This document shows positions 52,856 to 62,800 of a DNA stretch of 64,000 nucleotides, piece by piece. Made by a program: the position numbers and the translations under genes. A model generated the notes under the pieces. It had not been told where the DNA came from. It ran no database searches and saw nothing but the letters and a program-made list of their open reading frames with translations. The stretch is from Massilia sp. TS11. GTDB lineage: Bacteria > Pseudomonadota > Gammaproteobacteria > Burkholderiales > Burkholderiaceae_D. The stretch covers positions 124,001 through 188,000 of the forward strand of contig NZ_JAKLTS010000003.1 in assembly GCF_022012445.1 (NCBI RefSeq). Reading direction: 5' to 3'. The stretch's first letter is position 1, and each line of letters starts with the position of its first letter.

Positions 52856-54066
52856 TATTGGCCCTCCGCCGACCAGCTGACCTTCAGCGGATTGCGTTCA
52901 CGCGCCACCATATTGCTGACCATGGCCTGCCAGTCGGCCATGGATTTCACATCGCTCGCGCGGTTCCAGGCGGCGCCCATCAGGTAGCGCAGCGGCTGGC
53001 CCGACTTGACCTTGGCCAGCAGCAGCAGATTCTTGTCATCCGCGGCGAACTGGGCCGGGGCGCCCGGAATGACGATGGCGGTGCCGAAGTCGCCATTGGT
53101 CTTTTGCTGGAACCACTGCAGGGTGGCGCCTTCCGGTTCCATCAGTTTGAATTCGGTTCTCGGCTCCTGGCCCTTGTCGGTGGGCGCCTTGTTCACGCCG
53201 ACCGCGGCCGTCAGCTCAGCCTTGCCGCCGAAGTAGAAGGTGCTTTCCACGCGGTCGAACTGCTGGCCCGCGTCGAGCGAGATGCGCTTGGTTTCGCTGA
53301 CGCCGACACCGCCGCCGTCCCAGGTGTCATAAGTGACTTCGAAAGTCGTGCGCACGGGGCCGTTGGCCAGCACTTTCCAGGTGGCGTAGTTGCGGCCGAC
53401 GTAGAGGCGTTTGCCATCCCAGATGCCGGTGCCGCCCAGGCCGCGCGTGGTGCCGACCGAGTACATGTCCATGCCTTCGCCTTCGTCCACGTGGTAGTGG
53501 TCGTGGCCCTTGTTGTACCAGCGGTCGACGATCGGATAGCTGACGCGCTTGAACCAGATGTCGATGCCGCTAGTGACCAGCACTTCCTTGTCCGTGCCGG
53601 CCGGGGCCGGTGCCGCCAGGGCCGGACCATACATACGGTGGGCCAGACGGTCGTTTTCCCAGGCGAAGTCGTCCAGACGCTCGGGCACATAGCGCCCAAA
53701 GGCCTTGGCCGGGAAGACCGGCGCCACGCCGTCGATTTTTTCGACCGTGAAGCTGGCCGCCTTCTCGCCCTTGGCAAAGCTGTGCTGGAACAGCAGTTCA
53801 CCGTAGGCCGCGCCGACGTTTTTCGGGTCTTTGATCAGCGGCGCCACATTCGTCACCTGGTAAGCCAGCACCTGGCCTTTGGCATCCTTGACGACCAGCT
53901 GCTGCAGGCGCGCGCCCGGCAGGGCCGCGTTGACGGCCGTCCAGGGTACGGCAATGGTCTCGGACGGACGCTCCGCGTCCAGCTCGTTGGTGACCGTGAT
54001 CGTCATGCGCTCGGCGGCGGTGGCGGCGAGGGGCAGGGCAAGGGAAAGCAGGGCAAGGTGGCGCAT
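52855..54066 (-). CDS. Secreted DUF4861 protein
   Basis: A 403-residue protein with a signal peptide (MRHLALLSLALPLAATAA) and the DUF4861 pattern: ITVTNELDAERPSETIAVPW, YQVTNVAPLI, FGRYVPERLDDFAWENDRLAHRMYGPAL, WYNKGHDHYHVDEGEGMDMYSVGTTRG. The last segment is rich in His, Asp and Glu and looks like a metal or catalytic site. The family recurs in pectin-degradation loci, but I know of no established activity. ATG at 54066 is chosen over TTG at 54087. It is the first gene of a three-gene operon whose promoter carries a uronate-regulator-like palindrome. Confidence 0.75.
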   Translation of the reverse strand: MRHLALLSLALPLAATAAERMTITVTNELDAERPSETIAVPWTAVNAALPGARLQQLVVKDAKGQVLAYQVTNVAPLIKDPKNVGAAYGELLFQHSFAKGEKAASFTVEKIDGVAPVFPAKAFGRYVPERLDDFAWENDRLAHRMYGPALAAPAPAGTDKEVLVTSGIDIWFKRVSYPIVDRWYNKGHDHYHVDEGEGMDMYSVGTTRGLGGTGIWDGKRLYVGRNYATWKVLANGPVRTTFEVTYDTWDGGGVGVSETKRISLDAGQQFDRVESTFYFGGKAELTAAVGVNKAPTDKGQEPRTEFKLMEPEGATLQWFQQKTNGDFGTAIVIPGAPAQFAADDKNLLLLAKVKSGQPLRYLMGAAWNRASDVKSMADWQAMVSNMVARERNPLKVSWSAEGQ

Positions 54067-54412
54067 CGTGGGTTCCGTCGAAATCAAAGTGGTCTAACCA
54101 ATTATGCAAATTGGTCGGGTTGCTTTTTCGGATTGTAGTCGTAAATCCCCGCGTGGAGACATGCTGTTTGTAAAGTAATGTATATCTTTCAGACACACTG
54201 GGCTTACAAACGCAGAGTAGTGTGTCACAGTGGCCTGACCACTTGGTTCCGGCCCCAACACAAGGTTTAAAATACTCAAGTTCTTGATCGCCCATACACA
54301 CGACGCGATCAAGCTGATGATTGTTTAGCAAAGCCGGATCACCAGGCGGGGCCAGCACGGTTTACAGTGTCGGCGTGCCGCGCCCAACGTGACGGCACCA
54401 CCGGAAAACCCC
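54067..54412. other. 346-bp divergent region DUF4861 operon / TonB receptor
   Basis: This is AT-richer than the flanking genes and has no gene. It holds the dyad at 54097-54115 and a wider dyad at 54283-54313 (CTTGATCG facing CGATCAAG). Promoters for both directions must lie here, but no -35/-10 pair was fixed with confidence. Confidence 0.45.
54097..54115. promoter_or_regulatory. ExuR/UxuR-like palindrome before the DUF4861 operon
   Basis: ACCAATT and AATTGGT face each other across five bases, with an additional TGGT upstream (TGGTCTAACCA). The half sites are those of the GntR-family uronate regulators ExuR/UxuR, whose sites centre on TTGGT and ACCAA. The dyad lies about 31 bp upstream of the start codon. 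The regulator itself is not in the window. Confidence 0.45.
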
Positions 54413-56755
54413 ATGCGATTGCCCATCACCAGCTGTCTTCTGATTACCCTGCAAGCCGGCGCCGCCCTGGCCCAGAGCGCGCCCGCGCCGGCCGCCAAGG
54501 ACCCGGCCGCGCCGGCCCAGCCCGCCAAGCCGGCGGCCAGCACCACCGCCACGCCCGAGAAGAAGACCGATCCGGCCGCCGATGCCGCTCCCATGCAACA
54601 GGTGGAGGTGGTGGCCGAGCGCCCCACCAACCGCATCGACCGCCAGGTGTATGACGTCAAATCCGATATCAGCACCAGCAATGCCTCGGCCGCCGACGCG
54701 CTGTCGAATGTGCCCTCAGTGCAGGTGGACCCGGACGGCGCGGTGCGCCTGCGCGGCAACCAGAACGTGACGATTCTGCTCGACGGCAAACCCTCGGCCA
54801 TGCTGTCCGGCGAGAACCGCGGCGCGGCCCTGAATGCCATGCCGGCCGATTTCATCGAGTCGATCGAAGTGATCAACAACCCGGGCGCCGAGTTCGGCAA
54901 TGAAGGCGGCGGCGGGCCGATTCTGAATTTCATCTCGCGCCGCAATCGCAAGCCGGGCGGCTTTGGCGGCATCAATGGCAACTACGGCACGGCCGGACGA
55001 TACAACGGCGGCATCAACGGCAGTTACAGCGAGGGCTATGCCTCGGTCGACGCCTTCCTGAATTTTCGCCATGACGGCCGCGGCAGCAACAGTTTCACCG
55101 AGCGCGAGCGGATTGACCCGATCAGCCGCGCCATCAGCCCCAGCACCCAGGAAGGGCGCAGCAAGGGCCTGAACGACAACGTCAATTTCGCGACGAATTT
55201 CCGCTACAACGTCGGCACGGCCGACCGGATGGGCGGCTCGCTCGGCTATAACCACGGCGGGCGCGACAGCAACGGCCTGACCCACTACCTCGATTACGCG
55301 AGCGACGGCCATTTGCTCGGCGATTCGCTGCGCAGCACCAGCAATTCCGGCACCTCCACCAGCCACAGCGGCAGCGTGTTCTACGAGCACAAGATGGAGG
55401 ACGATGCGACGATCAAGGCCGACCTGCGCGTCTCGTCGAGCAAGAGCCCCTCGAACGTGCATGCGCGCCGCACCTTTACCCTCAGCACTTACCCGCGCCC
55501 GGACGACATCAGCAGCCAGTACCGCGATCCGTCGACGCGCCTAAGCGACTTCACGGTCGACTACCTCGGCAAGCTGGGCGAGGATGGCTATCTGGTGGCT
55601 GGCATCAAGGTGATCGACACCACCCAGGATTTCGACACCCGCTACACCAACACCGACCCGGTGACCGGCAACGAGACGATCAATGGCATCTACACCAATG
55701 CCTTCAATGTCGATGAGCGCGTGAGCGCGGCCTATGCCAGCTACGAATACCGGCTCAACGAGCGCTGGAGCGTGAAGGGCGGCCTGCGCACCGAGCACAC
55801 CAAGATCGACCTCGAACAGCTGACCTCGCACATTTCGGTCAGCAATAGCTACAACAACACGATGCCGAGCGCCTTCGTGTCCTACAAGCTGGACAAGGAC
55901 ACCACGCTGCGGCTCGCCTATTCGCACCGCCTGCACCGGCCCAACTCGAACGATCTGAATCCCTACATCGTCTACCAGTCGCCGACCGACCGCAGCGTGG
56001 GTAATCCCAAGCTCAAGCCGTCGCAGAGCAATTCCTACGAGCTCAGCTACGACTCCACTGTGGCCGGCGTGAAGACCGACGTGCGCCTGTTCAGCCGGGT
56101 GGAGGACGATGTCGTCACCCAACGCCAGAGCCTGGCCAAGGACGAGAACGGCCAGGACATCGTGGTGACCACGCGCGAAAACTTCGGCACGTCCAAGTCG
56201 CGCGGGGTCGAGCTGGTGTTCAGCGGCAAACCGCTGCCCGGCCTGACCGTCAACCTGAACGGCAACTGGCGGCATAGCGAGCAGACCCAGTTTGCCAGCC
56301 TGTTCGGCGGACCGGCTACACTGAGCGGCAATGCCGTGTCCTGCCGCGCGCGCCTGAATTACCAGCTCAACGAGGCCGACCAGATTCAGCTGGCGATCAA
56401 CGGCCAGGGCAAGCAGCTGTACGGCCAGGGTTACCGCGATCCGAACTGGACCGCCAACCTGACCTGGTCGCACCGCTTCAGCCCGACCCTGACGATGCTG
56501 ATCAACAGCACCGATATTTTCAACACCAACCGCATGGAATCGCACACCACTTCCGACTTCCTGCGCCAGACCACCACCACCCGTTACGATGGCCGCATCA
56601 TCTACATCGGCTTCCGCTACACGCTCGGTGGCGTCACTGGAGACCAGCGCTTCCGCCGCGGCGACGGCACGCCCGGCATGCGTGGTCCCGGCGGCGGCAT
56701 GGGTCCCGGCGGCATGGGCCCGGGCGGCGGCGGGGGCGGCGGTCCCGGCATCTAA
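54413..56755 (+). CDS. TonB-dependent outer-membrane receptor with Gly-rich tail
   Basis: A 780-residue receptor. Signal peptide (about 1-22), a Pro/Ala/Lys-rich linker (about 23-60), plug domain about 65-180 (NASAADALSNVPSVQVDPDGAVRLRGNQNVTILLDGKPSA..EVINNPGAEFGNEG), then a barrel of the OMP_b-brl_3 type. The last barrel strand (IIYIGFRYTLGG) is followed by about 35 residues ending in a Gly/Pro/Met-rich tail instead of the usual terminal Phe. It probably imports pectic oligosaccharides. ATG at 54413 gives the signal peptide. It is divergent from the DUF4861 operon and three bases ahead of lldD, hence co-transcribed with it. Confidence 0.82.
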   Translation: MRLPITSCLLITLQAGAALAQSAPAPAAKDPAAPAQPAKPAASTTATPEKKTDPAADAAPMQQVEVVAERPTNRIDRQVYDVKSDISTSNASAADALSNVPSVQVDPDGAVRLRGNQNVTILLDGKPSAMLSGENRGAALNAMPADFIESIEVINNPGAEFGNEGGGGPILNFISRRNRKPGGFGGINGNYGTAGRYNGGINGSYSEGYASVDAFLNFRHDGRGSNSFTERERIDPISRAISPSTQEGRSKGLNDNVNFATNFRYNVGTADRMGGSLGYNHGGRDSNGLTHYLDYASDGHLLGDSLRSTSNSGTSTSHSGSVFYEHKMEDDATIKADLRVSSSKSPSNVHARRTFTLSTYPRPDDISSQYRDPSTRLSDFTVDYLGKLGEDGYLVAGIKVIDTTQDFDTRYTNTDPVTGNETINGIYTNAFNVDERVSAAYASYEYRLNERWSVKGGLRTEHTKIDLEQLTSHISVSNSYNNTMPSAFVSYKLDKDTTLRLAYSHRLHRPNSNDLNPYIVYQSPTDRSVGNPKLKPSQSNSYELSYDSTVAGVKTDVRLFSRVEDDVVTQRQSLAKDENGQDIVVTTRENFGTSKSRGVELVFSGKPLPGLTVNLNGNWRHSEQTQFASLFGGPATLSGNAVSCRARLNYQLNEADQIQLAINGQGKQLYGQGYRDPNWTANLTWSHRFSPTLTMLINSTDIFNTNRMESHTTSDFLRQTTTTRYDGRIIYIGFRYTLGGVTGDQRFRRGDGTPGMRGPGGGMGPGGMGPGGGGGGGPGI

Positions 56756-56758
56756 ACG

Positions 56759-57889
56759 ATGATCATTTCTTCCGCTACTGATTTTCGCGAGGCGGCGCGG
56801 CGCAAGCTGCCACCGTTTCTGTTCCACTATCTCGATGGCGGCGCCGGGGCCGAGCAGACCCTGCGCGCCAATGTCGACGATCTGCAGCAAGTCAAGCTGC
56901 GCCAGCGCGTGCTGCAAGGGTCCGAGCAGCTCGACCTCAGCACCACGTGGTTCGGCCGCCAGCACGATCTGCCGATCGGGCTGGCCCCGGTCGGCCTGAC
57001 CGGGATGTATGCGCGGCGCGGCGAAGTGCAGGCCGCGCGCGCCGCCGCCAGCCGCAATATCCCCTTCATCCAGTCCACCGTGTCGGTCTGCCCGCTGGCC
57101 GAGGTCGCGCGCCAGGTCAGCCAGCCGATCTGGTTCCAGCTGTATGTGCTGAAAGACCGCGGCTTCATGCGCGACGTGCTGCAGCGCGCCAAGGACCTCG
57201 GCGCCAGCACCCTCGTGTTCACCGTCGACATGCCCGTGCCCGGCGCGCGCTACCGCGACGCCCACAGCGGCATGAGCGGACCGAACGCCGCGCTGCGCCG
57301 GATCATGCAGGCCATGCTGCATCCGACCTGGGCGCTCGACGTCGGCGTGTTCGGCCGGCCCCACGACCTCGGCAATATCTCCGCCTACCGCGGCCATGCC
57401 ACCGGGCTGGAGGACTACATCGGCTGGCTCGGCGCCAATTTCGATCCCGGCATTGGCTGGAAGGACCTCGAATGGATCCGCGAAGAATGGCAGGGGCCGA
57501 TGGTCATCAAAGGCATACTCGAAGCCGATGACGCGCGCGCCGCGCAGCGCTTCGGGGCCGACGGCATCGTCGTCTCCAACCACGGTGGGCGCCAGCTCGA
57601 CGGCGCGCTCAGCACGGCGCAGGCCCTGCCCGCGATTGCCGACGCCGTCAAAGGCCAGATGAGCATTTTCGCCGACAGCGGCGTACGTACCGGCACCGAC
57701 GTTTTCCGCCTGCTCGCGCTCGGCGCCGATGGCGTGCTGATCGGCCGCGCCTTCGTCTATGCGCTGGCCGCGCAAGGCCAGGCCGGTGTCGAAAAGCTCC
57801 TGGCGATCATGGAAAAGGACATCCGCACGAACATGGTGCTCACCGGCGTCAAGTCGATCCGCGACATCGGCCCCCACCTGCTCGCCTAA
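56759..57889 (+). CDS. lldD: FMN-dependent L-lactate dehydrogenase
   Basis: A 376-residue (S)-2-hydroxy-acid dehydrogenase of the LldD type. Markers are [17 protein letters not shown] at the N-terminus, [53 protein letters not shown] with catalytic H275 and R278, and [27 protein letters not shown] for FMN phosphate binding. It oxidises L-lactate to pyruvate at the inner membrane and passes electrons to quinone. Within this locus it completes rhamnose breakdown, because RhaD yields L-lactaldehyde and then L-lactate. It starts three bases after the receptor stop. Its TAA is directly followed by a GGGGTCAG element. Confidence 0.9.
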   Translation: MIISSATDFREAARRKLPPFLFHYLDGGAGAEQTLRANVDDLQQVKLRQRVLQGSEQLDLSTTWFGRQHDLPIGLAPVGLTGMYARRGEVQAARAAASRNIPFIQSTVSVCPLAEVARQVSQPIWFQLYVLKDRGFMRDVLQRAKDLGASTLVFTVDMPVPGARYRDAHSGMSGPNAALRRIMQAMLHPTWALDVGVFGRPHDLGNISAYRGHATGLEDYIGWLGANFDPGIGWKDLEWIREEWQGPMVIKGILEADDARAAQRFGADGIVVSNHGGRQLDGALSTAQALPAIADAVKGQMSIFADSGVRTGTDVFRLLALGADGVLIGRAFVYALAAQGQAGVEKLLAIMEKDIRTNMVLTGVKSIRDIGPHLLA

Positions 57890-57891
57890 AC

Positions 57892-58014
57892 ACGGGGTCA
57901 GGTCCGGCAATCGGACATCCGAGAACCAAATGGCCCGCAGATTGTCTCGCTCATGGCGCGACAATTTGCGGGCCGCTTAGTTTCAACATGTCCGATTGCC
58001 GGACCTGACCCCGT
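57892..58014. repeat. Nested inverted-repeat element, copy 1
   Basis: A 123-bp element with long perfect outer arms (ACGGGGTCAGGTCC... inverted at the other end) and an inner hairpin in which GGCCCGCA-type sequence faces TTTGCGGGCC. It is non-coding, MITE-like in layout, and lies directly after the lldD stop codon. The terminal motif GGGGTCAG is shared with the short palindromes elsewhere in the window. Confidence 0.85.
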
Positions 58015-58107
58015 TCTTAATCTGATGATGGCGGGGCGGGCGTCGGGGCTGCGCCGCTTGAATTGGACTTGCTGCAGATGGCGGCCTTTCACCTGGCTCG
58101 CCTAAAC
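58015..58107. pseudogene. Captured 3' ends of the GH28 and lldD genes
   Basis: Between the two element copies, 58024-58094 is a degraded copy of the 3' end of the GH28 gene (compare 58254-58327, with 14 bp missing next to the stop). It joins at a CACCTGG sequence to a copy of the last bases of lldD (CTCGCCTAA at 58097-58105). The segment is the scar of a 216-bp tandem duplication and has no coding function. Confidence 0.75.
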
Positions 58108-58230
58108 ACGGGGTCAGGTCCGGCAATCGGACATCCGAGAACCAAATGGCCCGCAAATTGTCTCGCTCATCGCGCGACAATTTGCGGGCCGCTTAGTTTC
58201 GACATGTCCGATTGCCGGACCTGACCCCGT
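58108..58230. repeat. Nested inverted-repeat element, copy 2
   Basis: This is a second 123-bp copy exactly 216 bp from the first and nearly identical to it (single-base differences in the inner hairpin and near the right arm). On the minus strand it begins directly after the GH28 stop (TAAGAACGGGGTCAG), so the elements separate convergent lldD and GH28 and could serve as terminators. Confidence 0.85.
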
Positions 58231-58232
58231 TC

Positions 58233-59726
58233 TTAATCGGTGACGTCGTCGGTGATGATGGCGGGGCGGGCTTCGGGGCTGTGCAGCTTGAATTGGACTT
58301 GCTGCAGGCGTAGGCCTTTCACGTGGCGTGCGTACAGGCCGTACGCGGGTGTGACGCCGAACATGCTGGGCTCGGGATACATGGTCTCGTTTTCGGGGAT
58401 CGGGCGCTCGGCGTCCTCGCGCTTGCCGCCGCCGGCATGCACAGTCGTGATGTTCGACAGCACGACGTCCTCGATCGGATGGCCGGGCAGGCCGGCGATG
58501 ATGCTGGCGTACTCGTGGGCGGCGCTGGCAACGCTCACCTGGTGGATGCTGATGCGCCGGATCTTGCCCACCGGCGTGCCTTCGGGCGCGCGCATGCGTC
58601 GGCCCAGGCGGATGAAGATCGGAGAATTGGTCAGCTCGCGCATGGCCAGATTGCTGACCACCACGTCCTCGATCAGCGCGCCGTCCACACTCTCGATCGC
58701 CAGCCCGCGGCAGCGCTCGAACACGCAGTTGCTGATGGCGATGTTGCGAAAGCCGCCGTTCGATTCGGTGCCGAGCTTGATGCGCCCGCACACGCCTTCG
58801 AGATCGGGCGCGCGCTGGGTCGTGCGGCCAAAGCTGCCGTCGAGATAGGTGCCGAGGTCGTAGCCGGATACCTGGCAGTTGGTGATTACCACGTTCTCGG
58901 TCATGCGCGCGCTGCCCAGCGCATACGAACTCTTGAGGCAGATGGCGTCGTCGTTCGGGCTGTTCACGCCGCAATTGGCGATGCGCACGTAATGGCAGGC
59001 GTCGATGTCGAAGCCGTCGCGCTCGGTATCGACCTGGAGATTGTCGATCGTCAGATGGTCGACGCCGGTTGCCAGCACGGCGAAATGGCCGCCTTTCAGT
59101 ATGCTGAAGTCGCGCAGCAGCACGTGGCGGCAGTTCTTGAGGGCGATGGCTTTGTTGCCCTTGCCCTTCATGTCGGCCGCGTATTCCTGGCCGGGCTTCT
59201 GGCGTTCGCCCATGGGGTCGGCATTGCCGAGCGAACTGGGCATGTCGCCGGGCTTGCTCTGGCGGCGTGGGCCGGGTCCCTGGCGCGTCAGCCCGCGGCC
59301 CCAGATGCGGCCCTGGCCGGTGATCGCCACATGCGTGATGCCATCGCCGACGATGAGGCTGTTGTGCCAGTGGCTGTGGCCGAAGTCCTGGTACATGTCC
59401 CAGGGATTGGGCTCGGCCAGGTCGTAGGCCTTGCCTTCCGTACCGGGCTCGGCGGCGATCAGCAGGCTGCCGTTGTCCAGGTGCAGGGTGACGTGGGATT
59501 TCAGGTGCAGGGTAAAGCTCAGATACTGGCCGGCCGGCAGCAGCACGGTGCCGCCGCCTGCCTGCGCGGCGGCGTCGATGGCGCGCTGGATGGCCTCGGT
59601 ATCGAGGGCCTTGCCGTCGCCCTTGGCGCCGTAGTCGCGCACATTGTGTTGCAGGGGCTGGGCGTGGATCGTGCCGGTGAGGCCGAGCAGGGCGGTGGTG
59701 GCGAGAAACTGGCGGCGTGCGGACAT
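58233..59726 (-). CDS. Second GH28 polygalacturonase-type hydrolase
   Basis: A 497-residue protein. The N-terminus SARRQFLATTALLGLTGTIHAQ resembles a Tat-type signal with paired Arg. The beta-helix begins VRDYGAKGDGKALDTEAIQRAIDAAAQAGGG. GH28 segments are RDGFDIDACHYVRI, SPNDDAICLKSS and KLGTESNGGFRNI. An insertion around residues 145-200 (GRGLTRQGPGPRRQSKPGDMPSSLG...) is typical of exo-acting or rhamnogalacturonan-active forms. It should remove galacturonic acid from pectic oligosaccharides. It is convergent with lldD, and its coding end has been partly duplicated at 58024-58094. It is only distantly like the GH28 at 27 kb. Confidence 0.82.
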   Translation of the reverse strand: MSARRQFLATTALLGLTGTIHAQPLQHNVRDYGAKGDGKALDTEAIQRAIDAAAQAGGGTVLLPAGQYLSFTLHLKSHVTLHLDNGSLLIAAEPGTEGKAYDLAEPNPWDMYQDFGHSHWHNSLIVGDGITHVAITGQGRIWGRGLTRQGPGPRRQSKPGDMPSSLGNADPMGERQKPGQEYAADMKGKGNKAIALKNCRHVLLRDFSILKGGHFAVLATGVDHLTIDNLQVDTERDGFDIDACHYVRIANCGVNSPNDDAICLKSSYALGSARMTENVVITNCQVSGYDLGTYLDGSFGRTTQRAPDLEGVCGRIKLGTESNGGFRNIAISNCVFERCRGLAIESVDGALIEDVVVSNLAMRELTNSPIFIRLGRRMRAPEGTPVGKIRRISIHQVSVASAAHEYASIIAGLPGHPIEDVVLSNITTVHAGGGKREDAERPIPENETMYPEPSMFGVTPAYGLYARHVKGLRLQQVQFKLHSPEARPAIITDDVTD

Positions 59727-59853
59727 GGGCGTTGCGGGTGGTCGTCAATGCTGCGAGCCTAGCATTATTCGCCCCGTGCAATCCGCTCAATCTTGCGATT
59801 AGATGCGCTGGCCCGATTGCCGCTGGCGGGCTGGCCTCGGTAGACTGGTCCGC

Positions 59854-62800
59854 ATGAAAATCCTGTCCACATTGCTGCTGAGCTTGATGCTCGCTGCCTC
59901 GGCCCAGGCGGCCGACCGTCTCGATTTGTCGGGTAGCTGGCGCTTTGCCCTGGACCCGCAGGATCATGGACCGCCATCGACCTGGCAGGCTCAGATCCAG
60001 TTGCCCGGGATATTGAACGCCCAGGGCTTTGGCGAGCCGATCAGCACGACGACACCCTGGGTTCTGTCGTTGTACGACAAGAACTGGGCGCTGCGCGATG
60101 AGTACAAGGCCTTCACCCAGCCGGGCCAGGTGAAGGTGCCGTTTCTGGCGCAACCGCCGCGCCACTATCTGGGCGCAGCCTGGTATGCGCGCGAGGTGGA
60201 GGTGCCGGCCAGCTGGCGCGGCAAGCGCATCAGCTTGTTCATGGAACGGCCGCATTGGGGTTCGACGGTCTGGCTCGATGGCCGCAAACTGGGCGAGCGC
60301 AATAGCCTGGTGGCCGAGCATACTTACGAACTCGGCATGCTGGCGCCGGGCCGCCATCAGCTGGCGGTGCGGGTAGACAACCGCATGCTGCTGCCTTATC
60401 GGCCCGATGCGCATAGTGTGTCCGATTCGCTGGGCATGAGCTGGAATGGCATCGTCGGCAAGCTGGAACTCCGCGCCAGCACGCCGGTCTATCTGGATGA
60501 TGCCCAGGTCTATCCGGACGTGGCCACGCGCACGGTTGTGCTGCGCGTGAAAATTGGCAATGCCAGTGGCCGCGCCGGTCAGGGGCAGATCACGGCCAAT
60601 GGCCAGCGCCTGGCTGTGCGCTGGTCTGCCGAGGGCGGTACGGCGGAGCTGCGCCTGCGGTTTCCGGCCGCCACGCCCCTGTGGGATGAATGGCATCCGG
60701 CCCTGCAGCAGATTCAGCTGCGCCTGCAGGGCGTGGGGGCGGACGATGCGCGCACGCTGAGCTTTGGCTTTGTGGAGGTGAAGGCACGCGGCAACGATAT
60801 TCTGGTCAATGGCCGGTCGGTGTTCCTGCGCGGCACCCACCACGGCGGGGACTTCCCGCTGACCGGCTATCCGCCGACCGATGTCGCCTACTGGAAGCGC
60901 ATCTTCAGTATCAACAAGGAATGGGGCATCAACCATATCCGCTTCCATTCGTTCACGCCGCCCGAGGCCGCTTTCCATGCAGCGGACGAGGTCGGCATCT
61001 ATCTGCAGCCGGAGCCGGGCATGTGGAATGAGGTGTCGCCCGGTACGCCGATGGAGGCCATGCTGTATGCGGAAACGGAGGCGCTGATCCGCGCCTACGG
61101 CAACCACCCGTCCTTCCTGCTGCTGAGCCCGAGCAATGAGCCGAAGGGCAAGTGGAAGGCGGCCTTCGACACCTGGATCGCCCATTACCGCGTGGCCGAC
61201 CCGCGCCGCCTGTACAGCAATGGTACGGGCCACACGGAGCCGGTGGTGCCGGAACTCGATCAGGGCACGGATTTTCTCGCCGTCCAGCGCATCGGGCCCA
61301 AGCCTCTGCGCAATGTGAAGGGCTGGTTCGGGCGCGACTATGCGGAGTCGATGGCCGGCATTCAGGTGCCGGTGCTCGGTCACGAAACAGGCCAGTGGGT
61401 CGCCTATCCGGATTTCCGCGTGATCGAGAAATTCACCGGCTATCTGCAGCCGGGCAATTACGAAATCTTCCGCGCCTCGGCCCGCGCCAACGGCGTGCTG
61501 GAAAAGAATGCCGAGTTCGCTTATGCCTCGGGCCGCTTCCAGCTGGCCTGCTACAAGGAGGAAATTGAGGCCGTGCTGCGCACGCCGGGCATGGCCGGCT
61601 ATCAGCTGCTGGACCTGCACGATTATCTGGGGCAGGGCACGGCCCTGGTCGGTATTCTCGACCCCTTCTGGGAGCCGAAGTCCTATGCCACGGCGGCTGA
61701 GTTCCGCCGCTACAACGCGGAGACGGTGCCGCTCGCGCGCCTGAGCCGCAACACCCTGACCACAGCCGATACCCTCGATGTACCGGTCGAGGTGGCCCAT
61801 TACGGGCAAGCGGCGCTGACGGCGGTGCAGGCCAGCTGGCAGGTGCTCGACAGCCAGGGCCGCGCGCTCGCGGGCGGCCAGTTCGCGCCGCGCGACCTGG
61901 CCATCGGCCGCGGCCAGGTGCTGGGCCGCATCGTCCAGCCGCTGGCCGCATTGCCGGCCCCGGCCGCTTACCGTCTGGTGGTGCGGCTGGACGGCCGCCA
62001 GATCGAGAATGACTGGCCGTTCTGGCTGTATCCGGCAAAAGTGGAGACGGCCGTGCCGCAGGGTGTGCGCCTGACCCAGTCCTGGCCCGAGGCGCAGGCC
62101 TGGCTGGCCGAGGGCGCGCGCGTGCTCTATCAGCCGCGCAAGGCCGACATCGCCTGGGATGGCGCGCCCCTCGACACCGTGCCGGTGTTCTGGAACCGCC
62201 TGATGAACCCGGCCTGGACGCGCATGCTGGGCCTGTGGATCGACGCCCGGCATCCGGCCCTGGCGGGCTTTCCGACCGCGGGCTTCATGGAGTGGCAATG
62301 GACGGAGCTGGTGCGCGGCGCGCGCAGCCTGCCGCTGGCCGGTCTGCCTGCCGCGCTGCAGCCGATCGTCCAGCCGATCGACGACTGGAACCGCAATCAC
62401 AAGCTGGGCATGCTGTTCGAGGCGCGCGTGGGGCAGGGGCGTTTGCTGGTGTCGAGCATCGATATCAGCAGCCAGCTCGACGAGCGCATCGTCGCGCGCC
62501 AGCTGCGCCGCTCGCTGCTCGACTATATGGCCAGTGATGCGTTCGCGCCGACCGCCATGCTGAGCCCGGCGCAACTGCAGACCATGCTGTTCGATACGCG
62601 CGTGATGAAAAAGCTGGGCGCCACGGCTGAGGGGGCGGGCGCAGGCGCCATCGATGGCGATCCCAATACCAATTGGCAGGTGCCGGGCCGGCCGGATCTG
62701 GTGATCCGCTTCGCCGCGCCGGTGCCCTTCAATGGCCTGCTGCTGATGCCGCGCCAGAATCACCGCGACCACGAGGGCGATGTGCGCGACTATCTGGTGT

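Noticed and set aside
57892..58230. Insertion sequence at the nested inverted repeats
   Set aside because: No transposase frame fits within 123 bp, and no target-site duplication could be recognised. It is better described as a MITE-like or REP-like element.
58114..62772. 1552-codon minus-strand open frame across GH2 and GH28
   Set aside because: It is antisense to the GH2 gene and out of frame in the GH28 gene. The composition and lack of any motif show that it is a GC-driven shadow.
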